In this document: piece after piece, positions 25,482 to 35,179 of the stretch
Numbering within the stretch: position 1 is the first letter of the stretch
How the letters are laid out: every line of letters begins with the position of its first letter
DNA from: Blautia schinkii DSM 10518
GTDB taxonomy: Bacteria; Bacillota; Clostridia; Lachnospirales; Lachnospiraceae
Length of the DNA stretch: 64,000 nt
Direction: 5' to 3'
Assembly (NCBI GenBank): GCA_000702025.1
Contig: JNKJ01000011.1
Location: 186,001 to 250,000 of the forward strand
Program-made: the position numbers and the translations under genes
Notes under the pieces: generated by a model
Told to the model about the DNA's origin: nothing
Databases searched by the model: none
Seen by the model: the letters and a program-made list of their open reading frames with translations, nothing else

Positions 25482-26234
25482 TTACCAATATCGATTACGT
25501 CGGTACGGCTTTGGCGGAAAACCTGCTATCTCTTCACCGCTTACAATACGTCTGGGATTTTCCGAAAGGAGAAGCTCCCGGTATTTTGGCGGGACAGCCT
25601 CGTTTAAAAACCGCACTGCATTTCCCATCTTCGGGGTACGGTGCTGCGGACTATGGGCGTCACTGGCCACCACATGAATCAGATTATGGGAGAGCAAGGA
25701 CAGAGCCATGTCCGCCTCCTTTTTTCCATAAGCGCCCAGCAAGCTGCCCTTATTCACCTGGATGACACATCCACGCATCACCCACTGATACACTTCCTCC
25801 GGAAACCTCTGCACAAACGCATACCGCTCCGCATGGGCAATGACCGGGATATAACCAGCCTCATCCAACATCTGCAGATAATCATTCACCATCCACAGCT
25901 CCTCTTCCAAAGCAAACTCCACCAGCACATAGCGGGTTTCATTGATGGTCAAAAGGCTGCCGTCGGCTAGCTTTTGCTCCACATTGTGGTCCATAAAAAT
26001 CTCCATACCGGGATAAAGCTCCAGCGGAATGTCATTCCTGGTTAATTCCTGCGAAAGCTCCTCATACGCATCCCAATACTGTTCAATCGTAAATGCACCT
26101 GTATTTCCATGGGATGTCGCCGCAACTGCCAGAGTACCGCTTGCTGCAGCCATCTCTGCCATCTCCAGCGCAGCTTCTATGGAACCTGCACCATCATCGA
26201 TTCCCGGCAGGATATGTGTATGTAAATCGATCAT
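25482..26234 (-). CDS. PHP-family tyrosine-protein phosphatase (CpsB/CapC)
   Basis: Start ATG 26234 (250 residues), with GGGGAG 8 nt upstream; an earlier ATG 30 nt up has no such site. The metal-binding set of PHP phosphatases is complete: MIDLHTHILPGIDDGA, a later TSHGNT, the MEIFMDH segment, IPVIAHAERY and VASDAHSPQHR. It removes phosphate from the tyrosine tails of the two kinases downstream. Confidence 0.93.
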   Translation of the reverse strand: MIDLHTHILPGIDDGAGSIEAALEMAEMAAASGTLAVAATSHGNTGAFTIEQYWDAYEELSQELTRNDIPLELYPGMEIFMDHNVEQKLADGSLLTINETRYVLVEFALEEELWMVNDYLQMLDEAGYIPVIAHAERYAFVQRFPEEVYQWVMRGCVIQVNKGSLLGAYGKKEADMALSLLSHNLIHVVASDAHSPQHRTPKMGNAVRFLNEAVPPKYRELLLSENPRRIVSGEEIAGFPPKPYRRNRYW

Positions 26235-26264
26235 TTTCTTTTCTCCCCAAAATAAGCGTTCCAA

Positions 26265-26310
26265 AAAAGGACCTTCTAATGTTGTATTAAAAGGCCCTTC
26301 TAATACTATT
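26265..26310. repeat. Tandem direct repeat, two units of about 23 bp
   Basis: AAAAGGACCTTCTAAT (26265-26280) and AAAAGGCCCTTCTAAT (26289-26304) match except for one base, each followed by a similar 6-8 bp tail. It lies between the phosphatase start and the end of the sortase-substrate gene. Meaning unknown. Confidence 0.5.
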
Positions 26311-26944
26311 CAGAAATTTTCTTTACCTTAATCCCCGCCATCAGCGCCAAAATTCCAAAAGAAACAGCCAAAATACATGCAATATTGAATGCGTTGCTTT
26401 CCCCGGTTTTTGGAGAAACAGAAGATGTGTTATGTCCGTCTGTTCCGTTGGATGAGGAACCGTTATTATTGTCAATTACCGGTGTGTCCGTTCCTGAACT
26501 GGAGGACGAAGCTTTCTTCAGAATCTCTATGGTACCGGATTGCTCGATAGTAACTTGTACTTTATCATCGTCTATGACGATTGCTTCAACGTTTACCCAC
26601 TGGCCATCGACGTAGATTCTGACCATTACAACGTCGCCTTTTTTGACACCGGGGACGTGAAGGACAACTTGGGCAGAGGAAGCTTCTTCTGGAAGCGTTA
26701 CATCGAAAGAGTTAAGTGCAGCATAATTATTTATTTTCTCTAGTTCAACAGAGGGTGGCTTTATGTTTAGATACTCCTTTAGTTCTTCAGGGTTGGATAT
26801 ATCTGTTTTGCTACCATCTTTATTTGTGATTGTACCCTCCTGAGGAATCACTTCCTTTCCCGGGCTAAGTGAAGCGGCGGATATAGGGGTAATTAGCATT
26901 GTACACAATAAAACTATAGTTACTAAATTAAAGATTTTCTTCAT
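26306..26944 (-). CDS. Sortase-anchored surface protein (SPKTG motif)
   Basis: 212 residues: signal peptide (about 1-23), a beta-rich middle domain (about 70-140, with DVTLPEEASSAQVVLHVPG and IYVDGQWVNVE), a Ser/Asn/Gly linker, then a sorting signal SPKTGES, a hydrophobic helix and a charged tail KVKKISE. The SPKTG-type signal is common for Clostridia sortases. A class B sortase is encoded in the same locus at 57.4-58.3 kb and is a candidate for its anchoring. Confidence 0.85.
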   Translation of the reverse strand: MKKIFNLVTIVLLCTMLITPISAASLSPGKEVIPQEGTITNKDGSKTDISNPEELKEYLNIKPPSVELEKINNYAALNSFDVTLPEEASSAQVVLHVPGVKKGDVVMVRIYVDGQWVNVEAIVIDDDKVQVTIEQSGTIEILKKASSSSSGTDTPVIDNNNGSSSNGTDGHNTSSVSPKTGESNAFNIACILAVSFGILALMAGIKVKKISE

Positions 26945-27100
26945 ATTTTTAATCTCCCTCTTTATACTAAGTTTATTATAGTATTATTTGATATTTAATA
27001 CAACTGGAAATCATGATATATTAAGCATGTTTTTGCAGATAATTCGTAAACAGCAGAGCCCAAATACCTAAAAAAATATTAGGCCGCTTTTGCAGTCGTC

Positions 27101-27325
27101 TTATTCTTCACTCGCTTTCTTAGATTCCCTGATATGTTCTAGCAGTACATCTGACCAAGGTAACAACTCTACAAAAAAATCCGTATTTCTATTATCTACA
27201 TGTTTTAGAATCTTGGTAAGCAAATATTCAAAATAATCAAATGGTTTCAGAGCATTCGCTTACAACGCATATCGTAGCGTACTGCATATAACATCATGTG
27301 TTTTGGCCAAACCTATCGCCCGATA
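27101..27325 (-). pseudogene. Remnant of an IS66-type transposase C-terminus
   Basis: The minus strand reads ANALKPFDYFEYLLTKI, then LKHVDNRNTDFFVELLPWSDV and a few more codons to a stop at 27101. This is the IS66 transposase ending, with an internal stop just before it. Nothing else of the element is recognisable in the 26945-27734 gap. It marks an old insertion at the end of the glycan-assembly module. Confidence 0.65.
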
Positions 27326-27734
27326 GATAATATTGCAGCACTTCAACACCAACATTGATGCAACATCCTACTACCAAGCAATACAACCATTTTTGTTGAT
27401 TTCTATTTACACGCTCGAATATATATGGAAAAGTAAATCTAAGTGGCAAAAATAGAACTACATTCATCAACAATGTTCTAAGAGTCTTATTGTTATATGA
27501 TATTATTGAAACGTATGAAGCAGTATCAACTCGGCTGCCCTTTGGTCAGTTACACGTCCCCATAACGTCATCTTGATAATAAGTAAAATAGAACGTATGA
27601 AAAATATTATATTTATATATCTCTATCATTTTCTAAAGTTCCTATTTTTATTTGTAACCCGTTCAATTCCTGCTCATATCATGATAATAAGTACTATCAA
27701 TATAACCAAGCTACTTTAGTGCAACGCATAAAAT

Positions 27735-28802
27735 TTACTCATATTTCGCAAAAAAACGCCACTTAATATAAATTAATTTGTTTTTCATCCCGTTTATGTC
27801 TTTCAATGGTGTCATCTCTCCGGCCATTGAATCACACCAAGCTTCATATGCCCAATTCATTTGCAACCATTTCGGAGCTTTTAAGAACTCTGTTAAGCAC
27901 TCATCCAATCCTTTAAAAATTGGTTTATATTCATACTTCCCTCTAAAAGATTCAATTTTCGAATTATCAAACTCACGATCATATAGTCTATCATAAATAA
28001 TTTGCCATTTATTCCAAACTTTCTGTAATCCTTTCGAATCCTTTACAATTTTAACTTTAATTTTTTTTCCGGTTCTTTTATAAATAATTTTACAGTAAAA
28101 GTCAAGAATCTCTTTCCACGTATATGACTCTTGTGTAGTTATATGAAAAGCTTCTCCAAACGCTTTTTCATTTCCAATTAGTTGAACAATAGCGCCTGCA
28201 ACATCAGGTCCATATGTTAACGACGTTTTCCTGTCAGCTATGTCCTTTGGCAACACAACCGTTCTTCCTGCAAGCGCTCGCTTTATCCAATTCTCCTTTT
28301 CATATACTCCAAGTTGTATACGTTGAGAATTATAAGTAATATATGGCCGGATGATTGTCCAATTGTTACGGTTTGTTTTTTTCAATAGATTTTCTTCCCG
28401 TCCTTTTGCTAATCCATATTCATCGGTTGCAATATATTCAGAGTCTTGACAAACATCTACTAATCGCTGAGAAGATTCTTTAATTCGCTCCTTGGAATCG
28501 GCATAGCACCTTGCTGAGCTGAAAAAGAAATACTGATTAGTATGATTTAATAATGACTCTAGTCTTTTTTGTAATTGTTTTGTGTCATATACCATAAAAT
28601 CTACTATAACATCATAATTTCTACTTAATACTGAATTAAAAAATATATCATCTTTCGCATTTCCTTGAAGATATATAATATTTTCTTTATTCATATACCT
28701 TGTTCTTGATGTTACATATAAATTATTTTCTTTATTCCTTGCAAGCAAATCTACAAGCGGTATTCCCATTGCCCCTGTTCCGCCCAATATTAAAATATCC
28801 AT
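27735..28802 (-). CDS. SDR-type NAD(P)-dependent sugar epimerase/dehydratase
   Basis: 355 residues. The N-terminus has a Rossmann glycine loop (ILGGTGAMGIPLVDLL). The middle gives YADSKERI and YGLAKGREENLLK (YxxxK-type catalytic region) and IIRPYITYNSQR. It belongs to the extended SDR group that acts on nucleotide sugars. It directly follows the TPP-like gene with almost no gap and is the last gene of that module, so it may reduce or epimerise the product of the thiamine enzyme. The substrate is not known. Confidence 0.75.
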   Translation of the reverse strand: MDILILGGTGAMGIPLVDLLARNKENNLYVTSRTRYMNKENIIYLQGNAKDDIFFNSVLSRNYDVIVDFMVYDTKQLQKRLESLLNHTNQYFFFSSARCYADSKERIKESSQRLVDVCQDSEYIATDEYGLAKGREENLLKKTNRNNWTIIRPYITYNSQRIQLGVYEKENWIKRALAGRTVVLPKDIADRKTSLTYGPDVAGAIVQLIGNEKAFGEAFHITTQESYTWKEILDFYCKIIYKRTGKKIKVKIVKDSKGLQKVWNKWQIIYDRLYDREFDNSKIESFRGKYEYKPIFKGLDECLTEFLKAPKWLQMNWAYEAWCDSMAGEMTPLKDINGMKNKLIYIKWRFFAKYE

Positions 28803-29666
28803 TTACCCTTCCTCATAAACAAAAAAAACTGTTCTTTTACCATTTCTAATTGCACTAAGCATTTCCTGTTCATCCAATTCATTAAGTGATTTTCTAAAAA
28901 CTTCAAACCCCATAGACTTTGAATAATCACAAATTATATTGTTATCTTTCTTTGAAATAATAAAATATAAAAGCAAGTCATTTATATTTATATTTCCTAA
29001 CGCATTCATATCATGTAGGTACTCTTCTTCTGAAAGAACACCGATATATCTAGTCCTGCTTTTTGCCAGAGATGCTCCTAATACATTTGAAATTGCTCCA
29101 GCGTCACAGTTTTCAATTCCACCATATACAATTTTGCCCGGAACATTTAAGTTTTTAACATTTATGTTTCGACTTATGTATAAATACTGTTTTTTTTGAA
29201 CAATATTTTCAAGTTTCACTAAAAAGGATGTATATTTTTCTTCATAACTATCAGTTTTTTCTGGCTCAATTAATTCTATATGTATCGGTCCATCATCTAT
29301 ATAAACATTATCCATTTTCTCATTTAATGTAAAAACATAATGTTTTTTCACTACATCTTTTAATTCTGTTGAATAATTAAATGCTTTCCCTAAAGTAATT
29401 AGAATAACAGGCAATTTCCGATAAAAAGCTTCCGTCATTCCAGAAAATGCACTTCTGGAATTAGCTGCACTAATAAATACCACTACTTTCTCTTTACTCT
29501 GCGCAGCTATTCCTGTTGCATAATATGTTGCTGATCTGGCATCTAAAACAGAAATGCACTCAATCCCTAAGTTATATGCATTTTGTATAATCAATGACTT
29601 TTTCAATTTTTGATCAAAAACAATATATTTTATATTTAAGTCTAATAAATATTTAATCACGTTCAT
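28803..29666 (-). CDS. Thiamine-enzyme-like protein lacking catalytic residues
   Basis: 287 residues, about half the length of the neighbour upstream. The PYR-like domain aligns with it (LDARSATYYATGIA versus DERSAAFMACGLA; TEAFYRKLPVILIT versus TEAYYRHLPILAIT), but the catalytic Glu is Ala43. A reduced PP-like domain (GGIENCDAGAISNVLG, then IGVLSEEEYLHDMNAL) lacks the GDL/NN metal-binding pattern, and the central domain is missing. The lineage with MenD/IlvB-type enzymes is clear, yet it cannot be an active one by itself. It may be a regulatory or structural partner of the enzyme encoded at 29.7 kb. Ends 1 nt before the SDR start. Confidence 0.7.
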   Translation of the reverse strand: MNVIKYLLDLNIKYIVFDQKLKKSLIIQNAYNLGIECISVLDARSATYYATGIAAQSKEKVVVFISAANSRSAFSGMTEAFYRKLPVILITLGKAFNYSTELKDVVKKHYVFTLNEKMDNVYIDDGPIHIELIEPEKTDSYEEKYTSFLVKLENIVQKKQYLYISRNINVKNLNVPGKIVYGGIENCDAGAISNVLGASLAKSRTRYIGVLSEEEYLHDMNALGNININDLLLYFIISKKDNNIICDYSKSMGFEVFRKSLNELDEQEMLSAIRNGKRTVFFVYEEG

Positions 29667-29672
29667 ATACTC

Positions 29673-31373
29673 TTACCTTCTTAAAATTTTCCCAGTAATC
29701 TTCCCTAACGGACTTCTCTTAAATCTGCCTATTATCGAATTATCTTTAGCTATATTATTGATTAATTTCAATGCTTTGCTCTCTTCTTCATCTGATGTAA
29801 ATACCTCCAATAATACCGGTCCGCTCTTTTTATCTATCCATAAATCCCTGCAATCTATATACTCTTTCTTATCTTTTGCACACAAGTATTTCATTCCCAC
29901 ATCGCCACACATTACTTTTACCGTATCTTTATTCTTAAAACCATTATGACCCTTTGCAGCAATATAAGGATTTGCTTCTTCTCCAAAATATGAAGCTCTA
30001 TGATTATAATTTTTAAACTCAGTTCCAACACCATTATTAATAAGCATTATGTGTATATTTGACGGTAATTCATTATATACAGCATTCAAATCGTAAAAGA
30101 ACGCTAAATCACCAATTATTAAATAATGCTGCACTTGTCTATGCGTTATGGCAGAACCTAGGAAAGAGGATAAACATCCATCAATTCCATAACCACCAGA
30201 ATTAGTATAACACAATACATTTTCTGATGTTTCAAAATAATTCCATACTCTCAATGTATTTAATATACTCAAATGCAAAATTGAATCATCTGGGATTAAC
30301 ATTACAGTTTCTTTAGCAATCCACATATTGGAAAAAGGAAGTTCAGGTATTTTACTAAAAACAGCTTCTGTCGCTTTTTTACAACATTCTAAAATTGTAT
30401 TATTCTTCTCTTTTAAAGAATAATGTTTAAAAAATTCTATTTCCTCCATTTCAAAAACGTATGTCAAATTACAATACGGATCTCTAATAATTCCATCTGG
30501 ATTTACCCTCCAGAGTTCTTTTCCTACAAAATTTATATAAGCGCCATGAACGGATCCAATATAAATAATGAGATCAAAAACTTTTGTTCCAAAATTGTTC
30601 TCCTGATTATTTACCAGACTTGCAAGGAATCTATATTTTCCTCTGTAGTTACTTACGTGATCACAAATTACAATTGCATTATATGCTTCGCAAAATCTAT
30701 TGATTTCCTTTGTCTCATCTTCCGTAAATTTCCCATGCGCACCGACAAAAATTCCGATCTTTCCTTTTGGCATGTCAGGATAATCCTTATTAATAATCCT
30801 CCTAATCACTCTACATTCTGGCAATTCTTTAACCACAAAATTATTTGAATATGTTGTTAAAAGATTAATATGCACAGGTCCTGCAATACCATGTGTCAAT
30901 TCCAAAATTGCTTCATTAACAGCTGTTACAGTATGTCTTTTATCTTCTTCCGAATGAATAGTCGGTAACTGTATGCTCGTCTTAACCATGTCAGGAAATT
31001 GCTCACTTCGGTCAATCACCTGTGCCACATAATTTCCAACTCTTCCAGTATGCTGTGTAGAAGTGATTGCCAATATCGGTAAGTGTCTATAATATGCTTC
31101 TGTTAAACCTGGAATATAATTTCTTGACGCAGTCGCACCTGTACATGTTAATACAACAGGTTCTCCACTTTCCTCAGCCAAGCCACAAGCCATAAATGCT
31201 GCCGATCGTTCATCAACAACAGAATATACTTCAAAATATGAATCTATCTGTACAGAACCCACAAATGATATATTGGTGGTTCCAGGTGATGCAATAATCT
31301 TTCTAATATTATGTTTTTTTAAGAGTGAAATCAATATCAAAGTATTGATTTCATCCGTATAATAATGACTCAT
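29673..31373 (-). CDS. MenD/IlvB-like thiamine-diphosphate enzyme
   Basis: 566 residues with PYR, central and PP domains of full length. The catalytic glutamate is Glu55 in VVDERSAAFMACGLA. The PP domain (about residue 420) has IIGDLAFFYDLNAVYNEL followed by INNGVGTEF, the Mg/TPP site in a MenD-like form. MenD and its relatives condense a decarboxylated keto acid with an acceptor. Here, next to an SDR and a flippase in a glycan locus, a role in making a branched-chain or keto-acid-decorated sugar is inference; YerE-type branched-sugar enzymes are a precedent. The paralogue at 28.8 kb lies 6 nt after the stop. Confidence 0.8.
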   Translation of the reverse strand: MSHYYTDEINTLILISLLKKHNIRKIIASPGTTNISFVGSVQIDSYFEVYSVVDERSAAFMACGLAEESGEPVVLTCTGATASRNYIPGLTEAYYRHLPILAITSTQHTGRVGNYVAQVIDRSEQFPDMVKTSIQLPTIHSEEDKRHTVTAVNEAILELTHGIAGPVHINLLTTYSNNFVVKELPECRVIRRIINKDYPDMPKGKIGIFVGAHGKFTEDETKEINRFCEAYNAIVICDHVSNYRGKYRFLASLVNNQENNFGTKVFDLIIYIGSVHGAYINFVGKELWRVNPDGIIRDPYCNLTYVFEMEEIEFFKHYSLKEKNNTILECCKKATEAVFSKIPELPFSNMWIAKETVMLIPDDSILHLSILNTLRVWNYFETSENVLCYTNSGGYGIDGCLSSFLGSAITHRQVQHYLIIGDLAFFYDLNAVYNELPSNIHIMLINNGVGTEFKNYNHRASYFGEEANPYIAAKGHNGFKNKDTVKVMCGDVGMKYLCAKDKKEYIDCRDLWIDKKSGPVLLEVFTSDEEESKALKLINNIAKDNSIIGRFKRSPLGKITGKILRR

Positions 31374-31416
31374 TTTACAATTCCTTCCACTTATGTATTC
31401 TACAGCACTTTAACTA

Positions 31417-32970
31417 TTATTTTATAAACCTTTTTAAATTCAATTTTTCCTTTGTCATTTTATCCACTAATAAAATACTTTGTTGGAATTCTTCTCTTCT
31501 ATAAAAAGCAATTATATAGCTTAAACATGGGATTACGATACATATCATCACCCTCAAGAAGATTACAATAAGTAATGGTCCTTTTATAAAACCACATATT
31601 ATCACAACGATTACACATGATACAAATGATACAAATACATATTGAAATATTTTTTTTACATAACCTATTAATTGTTTTTTCTCAAACATTGTAGTAAACA
31701 AATTGTAAAATAACCATGGCATACCGACAAAAATCATAGACAATGCCGTTGACAAAAGCACTCCATAAATCCCCCATATTTGAACCATAATAAGATTCAT
31801 TCCTAAATTTACGATTGCCGTAACTAAAGGTCTGAATCGATCTTCATGCCAAATGCCTCCTGCATCTTTATAAAGATTCAATAATTGATTAATTTCATAT
31901 ATATAATAATATATCACCAAGCAAACAACTGCACTATAAGGAAGTAAATAGTCCTTGCCTACCCATAAAGTCATAAATGGTTGAAAGATTCCTAATAAAC
32001 AGCTTGAACATATTCCTGCAATACAAGAAATTAAAAATGTAAATTTACTTAAATCCCAAAAGTTCTTTTCCTTTGTTTCCGTCAACAGGCTATTTCCAAT
32101 TCCCGCAGTACATGAACTAAAAAAAACTGTTACAAATCCAATCACTGCCGTTATTATAAAATAGTAATTTTGATATATTGCCAAAACCGTCAATCCTAAA
32201 AATGCGGAAATCACAATAGTATCTGCAGAATTTACAATTACACCACCTAATTTTGCAGTAAATAAATCTTTAATCCTCCTATTAATGGTTTTAACCTCTT
32301 CTGATGGAAGTCTCCCTCCTGCTTTATATTTAGGATATAGTTTTTCTGCTTTTACTGCTGTAATTATATTATTCATCATCTGGGTCAGCAACATTACAAT
32401 TACATACAAATAATAATCTTTCCATATAAAAAGGATTATTATTTGAATTGCATATTGAATAGTACTTGTAATTAATGTTACTTTACTTACAATATCTGTT
32501 CTTTGATAGGCTTGCAAAATACTACCTTTATATGCAAAAAGCCAATATGTACACACCGTGGCAGCTAAATTCAATAAATATAATACATATACATTTAATC
32601 CACCTGGAACCGTTCCACTTATCAATTGTGGTACTAACGGAGTAAGAATCCCCCCCACTATCGCAATTATAAGTCCAATTACTCGATAATAGATTTTATA
32701 CAATTGCATTAATGCACATATTGTCTTTTCATCATCTTCCACGATTGGCTTATATATACTATAAACCATAGCTGAACCCACACCCAACTCTGCTAGATTC
32801 AACACTGAAAGGATGGATGTAAACAAACTGTTCAATCCAAGATACTGTACCCCTAAAGTATATATCATCGCTGTTCGCATCAAAAAAGGCACAAATGTCT
32901 GGTAGATTCTTAAAATCATACCAAAAACAATGTTTCGTGTAGCATTTTTTGTTCGTTCGATTTTTGCCAT
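31417..32970 (-). CDS. wzx: Polysaccharide flippase (Wzx, MATE/MVF-like)
   Basis: 517-residue protein with about 12-14 membrane helices in the polysaccharide biosynthesis/flippase pattern: RNIVFGMILRIYQTFVPF at the start, LGLNSLFTSILSVLNLAELG, GSILQAYQRTDIVSK and TADTIVISAFLG-like (SADTIVISAFLGLTVLA). It flips undecaprenyl-PP-linked repeat units outward. A run of seven G on the coding strand (32656-32650) codes part of VGGILTPLV; it is shorter than the three switch tracts but of the same kind. Confidence 0.9.
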   Translation of the reverse strand: MAKIERTKNATRNIVFGMILRIYQTFVPFLMRTAMIYTLGVQYLGLNSLFTSILSVLNLAELGVGSAMVYSIYKPIVEDDEKTICALMQLYKIYYRVIGLIIAIVGGILTPLVPQLISGTVPGGLNVYVLYLLNLAATVCTYWLFAYKGSILQAYQRTDIVSKVTLITSTIQYAIQIIILFIWKDYYLYVIVMLLTQMMNNIITAVKAEKLYPKYKAGGRLPSEEVKTINRRIKDLFTAKLGGVIVNSADTIVISAFLGLTVLAIYQNYYFIITAVIGFVTVFFSSCTAGIGNSLLTETKEKNFWDLSKFTFLISCIAGICSSCLLGIFQPFMTLWVGKDYLLPYSAVVCLVIYYYIYEINQLLNLYKDAGGIWHEDRFRPLVTAIVNLGMNLIMVQIWGIYGVLLSTALSMIFVGMPWLFYNLFTTMFEKKQLIGYVKKIFQYVFVSFVSCVIVVIICGFIKGPLLIVIFLRVMICIVIPCLSYIIAFYRREEFQQSILLVDKMTKEKLNLKRFIK

Positions 32971-33007
32971 TTTTAATCCTCTTTATTATCAAAAATTTAC
33001 TACTTTT

Positions 33008-34021
33008 TTATACTTGAACAGCTGAATTCAAGAATTCATATGCTTTTTTTCTTTCTTCTTCTAAAATCACTGGAACATGTGAATAATTAACATTCAATAT
33101 TTTTTCTGTCGATTCGTGATTATATCTTCTATCTTCCAATAGAAATTTTTTTAGTAATGTATCAATTCTTGACCCCATTGATCCGATACTGCTTTTTCTT
33201 TTAAAAACGACGAACGGTACTTCCATCAAGATAGAGAATATTGATCCGTGAAATGAATCTGTACAAAACAAGCTACAATGCTCTATTAACCATATAAACT
33301 CTGCCGGACCTACTACATTCCAATAATTGTTTCCCTGCTCCAGCTTAACAATTTCACATTTCATTTCTTCTGCAATCTTTTTTATATATTCGCTATACTC
33401 TGAATCAATCCCCCCCAAAAAATATGTCATTATATAAGCCTTTTTTTGAAAATGTTTCGGCTTACTTGCCACTGATGTCCAATCAGCTCTATCCAACATT
33501 AACGTAGGATCAATCAGCACCTTTGCTTCACGTCCTGTTAACTCCTTCACAATTTTCGCTCCTGCTTCTTCTCTTACAGAAATCACTTTCATTTCTGATA
33601 GATACTTTATATACTGATTTTTCTTTTCTTCAGGTATCTCGGAAACTCCAAAACTTGCCGCATATGCGATTCTCTTTTCCTTTTCGGCAAATGTCGCAAA
33701 CATGAAGTCATTTCCTGCCCAATAGGGATTCCACAACTGATCACTTCCACATATAACATAATCATATTCTTTATCATTGTAATCACACAAATATTCTATA
33801 TTTCTACTTCCCGCGGAAAACCTGTAAAATTTCAACATTCTTATATATGATAATCTTCTGTACTGCATTAAATTTTTCAACATTAAAAAATGATTTACAA
33901 CATTTATTTCTTTTACTGTTCCATCGTATACTTCACTCAAAACTTTCTTCACAGCATAATTTTGTAATCTATTTCCATAATTAGACAAATCATATATTGT
34001 AACAATACCTATTTTTTTCAT
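33008..34021 (-). CDS. Polysaccharide pyruvyl transferase (WcaK family)
   Basis: Start ATG 34021 with TGAGGA 6 nt before it (337 residues); the ATG 6 nt earlier abuts the ribosome site and is unlikely. Family features: KKIGIVTIYDLSNYGNRLQNYA at the start, CGSDQLWNPYW in the middle, ISVREEAGAKIV and the late CSLFCTDSFHGSIFS. It adds a pyruvate ketal from PEP to a sugar in the repeat unit, giving a negative charge. A G7 run (33416-33410) is in frame at LGGIDSEY. Confidence 0.88.
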   Translation of the reverse strand: MKKIGIVTIYDLSNYGNRLQNYAVKKVLSEVYDGTVKEINVVNHFLMLKNLMQYRRLSYIRMLKFYRFSAGSRNIEYLCDYNDKEYDYVICGSDQLWNPYWAGNDFMFATFAEKEKRIAYAASFGVSEIPEEKKNQYIKYLSEMKVISVREEAGAKIVKELTGREAKVLIDPTLMLDRADWTSVASKPKHFQKKAYIMTYFLGGIDSEYSEYIKKIAEEMKCEIVKLEQGNNYWNVVGPAEFIWLIEHCSLFCTDSFHGSIFSILMEVPFVVFKRKSSIGSMGSRIDTLLKKFLLEDRRYNHESTEKILNVNYSHVPVILEEERKKAYEFLNSAVQV

Positions 34022-34168
34022 ATTCATTCCTCATAAATCGTTTTTTCGAGAAATATATCTTATCTTTCTCTATGCTCACCTACTCAGAAACTCTGCATCT
34101 TGATATAAGGTAACTCAACTTATATTTTGTATAAATCAATATCTCATATAGCAAATGCATATATTTTA

Positions 34169-35083
34169 TCATAAAAAGGTGCTTATAACCCCCCCCCCCA
34201 CACACACAGGGCTATTTATAATTTCTGTTCGAATCTTCTCTTTATACTTCTTCTTTTCATACTTCGTTCCTTTTTCCAGTAAAACTATATATATATTTAT
34301 AAGAACTTCACATCGCACTTTTTCTATATCTTTGCAATGCCATGGGCATATTGTTTTTATACCATTTTTAATATACTCAAGCCCTTTTAAATAATCAAAA
34401 TACTCTACTTTAAATTTAATACTTGATGTAACAGAATTAGCTCTCCTAAGATAATTATAGCCATACTCTGTTATCAAACATACTTTAAAATCATTTTTAA
34501 TTATATCTATCATAAAACACGTGTCTTCACAGATTGCTAGCTTTTGAAATGTACGTCCTGCTATGATACAGGTCTTAAACATTTTCCCCCATACAACACG
34601 AGTATACATTTTCCCCTCAAAGTAATGATTGAGCAGCAATTCTTTATCATGTATTTCCACTGCTTCTTGAATACTATTAAGACTATTAATTTCTTTTCCT
34701 TTTTCATCCACTTCTTTTGCATTACATGCAATCCAATCAGCCTTATTTTTTAATAGTTCTTCCAATAATTTTTCACAAAATTCAGGTTCAATCCAATCGT
34801 CACTGTCTACAAAAGTTATGTACTCTCCCTGTGCCTCATTAATCCCATTTTCACGAGCCTTCCCAACACCTGAATTTTTCTGATGTATTATTTTAATCCT
34901 ACTATCTCTTTTAGAATATTCATCGCATATTTTCCCGCAACTATCCGGTGATTGATCATCCACCAAAATAATTTCAATATTTTTATAAGTTTGATTAATC
35001 ACACTATCTATGCACTTTCTTAAGTAAGCTTCAACATTATATATTGGTATTATTACACTTATTAATTTATTCATATCCTCCAT
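34169..35083 (-). CDS. Family-2 glycosyltransferase with a phase-variable C-terminus
   Basis: Start ATG 35083 (GAGG about 9 nt upstream) gives 304 residues: MEDMNKLISVIIPIYNVEAY, then the GT-A core with DDQSPDS, FVDSDDWIEPEF (DXD) and EDTCFMIDII. In the present sequence the end is SPVCVGGGVISTFL because of an 11-G tract (34189-34199). With 12 (or 9) G the frame would run on for about 35 codons to a TAG at 34080, adding YKHLFMIKYMHLLYEIL and a basic, Tyr-rich tail typical of membrane-bound GT2 ends. With 10 G it stops almost at once. So three protein forms are possible. Confidence 0.85.
   Translation of the reverse strand: MEDMNKLISVIIPIYNVEAYLRKCIDSVINQTYKNIEIILVDDQSPDSCGKICDEYSKRDSRIKIIHQKNSGVGKARENGINEAQGEYITFVDSDDWIEPEFCEKLLEELLKNKADWIACNAKEVDEKGKEINSLNSIQEAVEIHDKELLLNHYFEGKMYTRVVWGKMFKTCIIAGRTFQKLAICEDTCFMIDIIKNDFKVCLITEYGYNYLRRANSVTSSIKFKVEYFDYLKGLEYIKNGIKTICPWHCKDIEKVRCEVLINIYIVLLEKGTKYEKKKYKEKIRTEIINSPVCVGGGVISTFL
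34189..34199 (-). repeat. 11-G homopolymer in the GT2 gene (coding strand), next to a GT dinucleotide run
   Basis: Plus strand shows C11 flanked by ACACACACA; on the coding strand it is TGTGTGTGT then G11. Both sequence types are prone to strand slippage. Each one-base change moves the reading frame at the C-terminus. Confidence 0.85.
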
Positions 35084-35179
35084 ATAATTAATCCTCACAA
35101 TTATCCTCTTTACTACTAACACATTCTCATTTATTCAAAAACAATTTATCCTTGTATACTACTCCTTTTCTATTCTAAA

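Noticed and set aside
32650-33416. G7 runs in the flippase and pyruvyltransferase genes as further phase switches
   Set aside because: Both genes are in frame and seven bases are usually not very unstable; kept only as a note in those entries.
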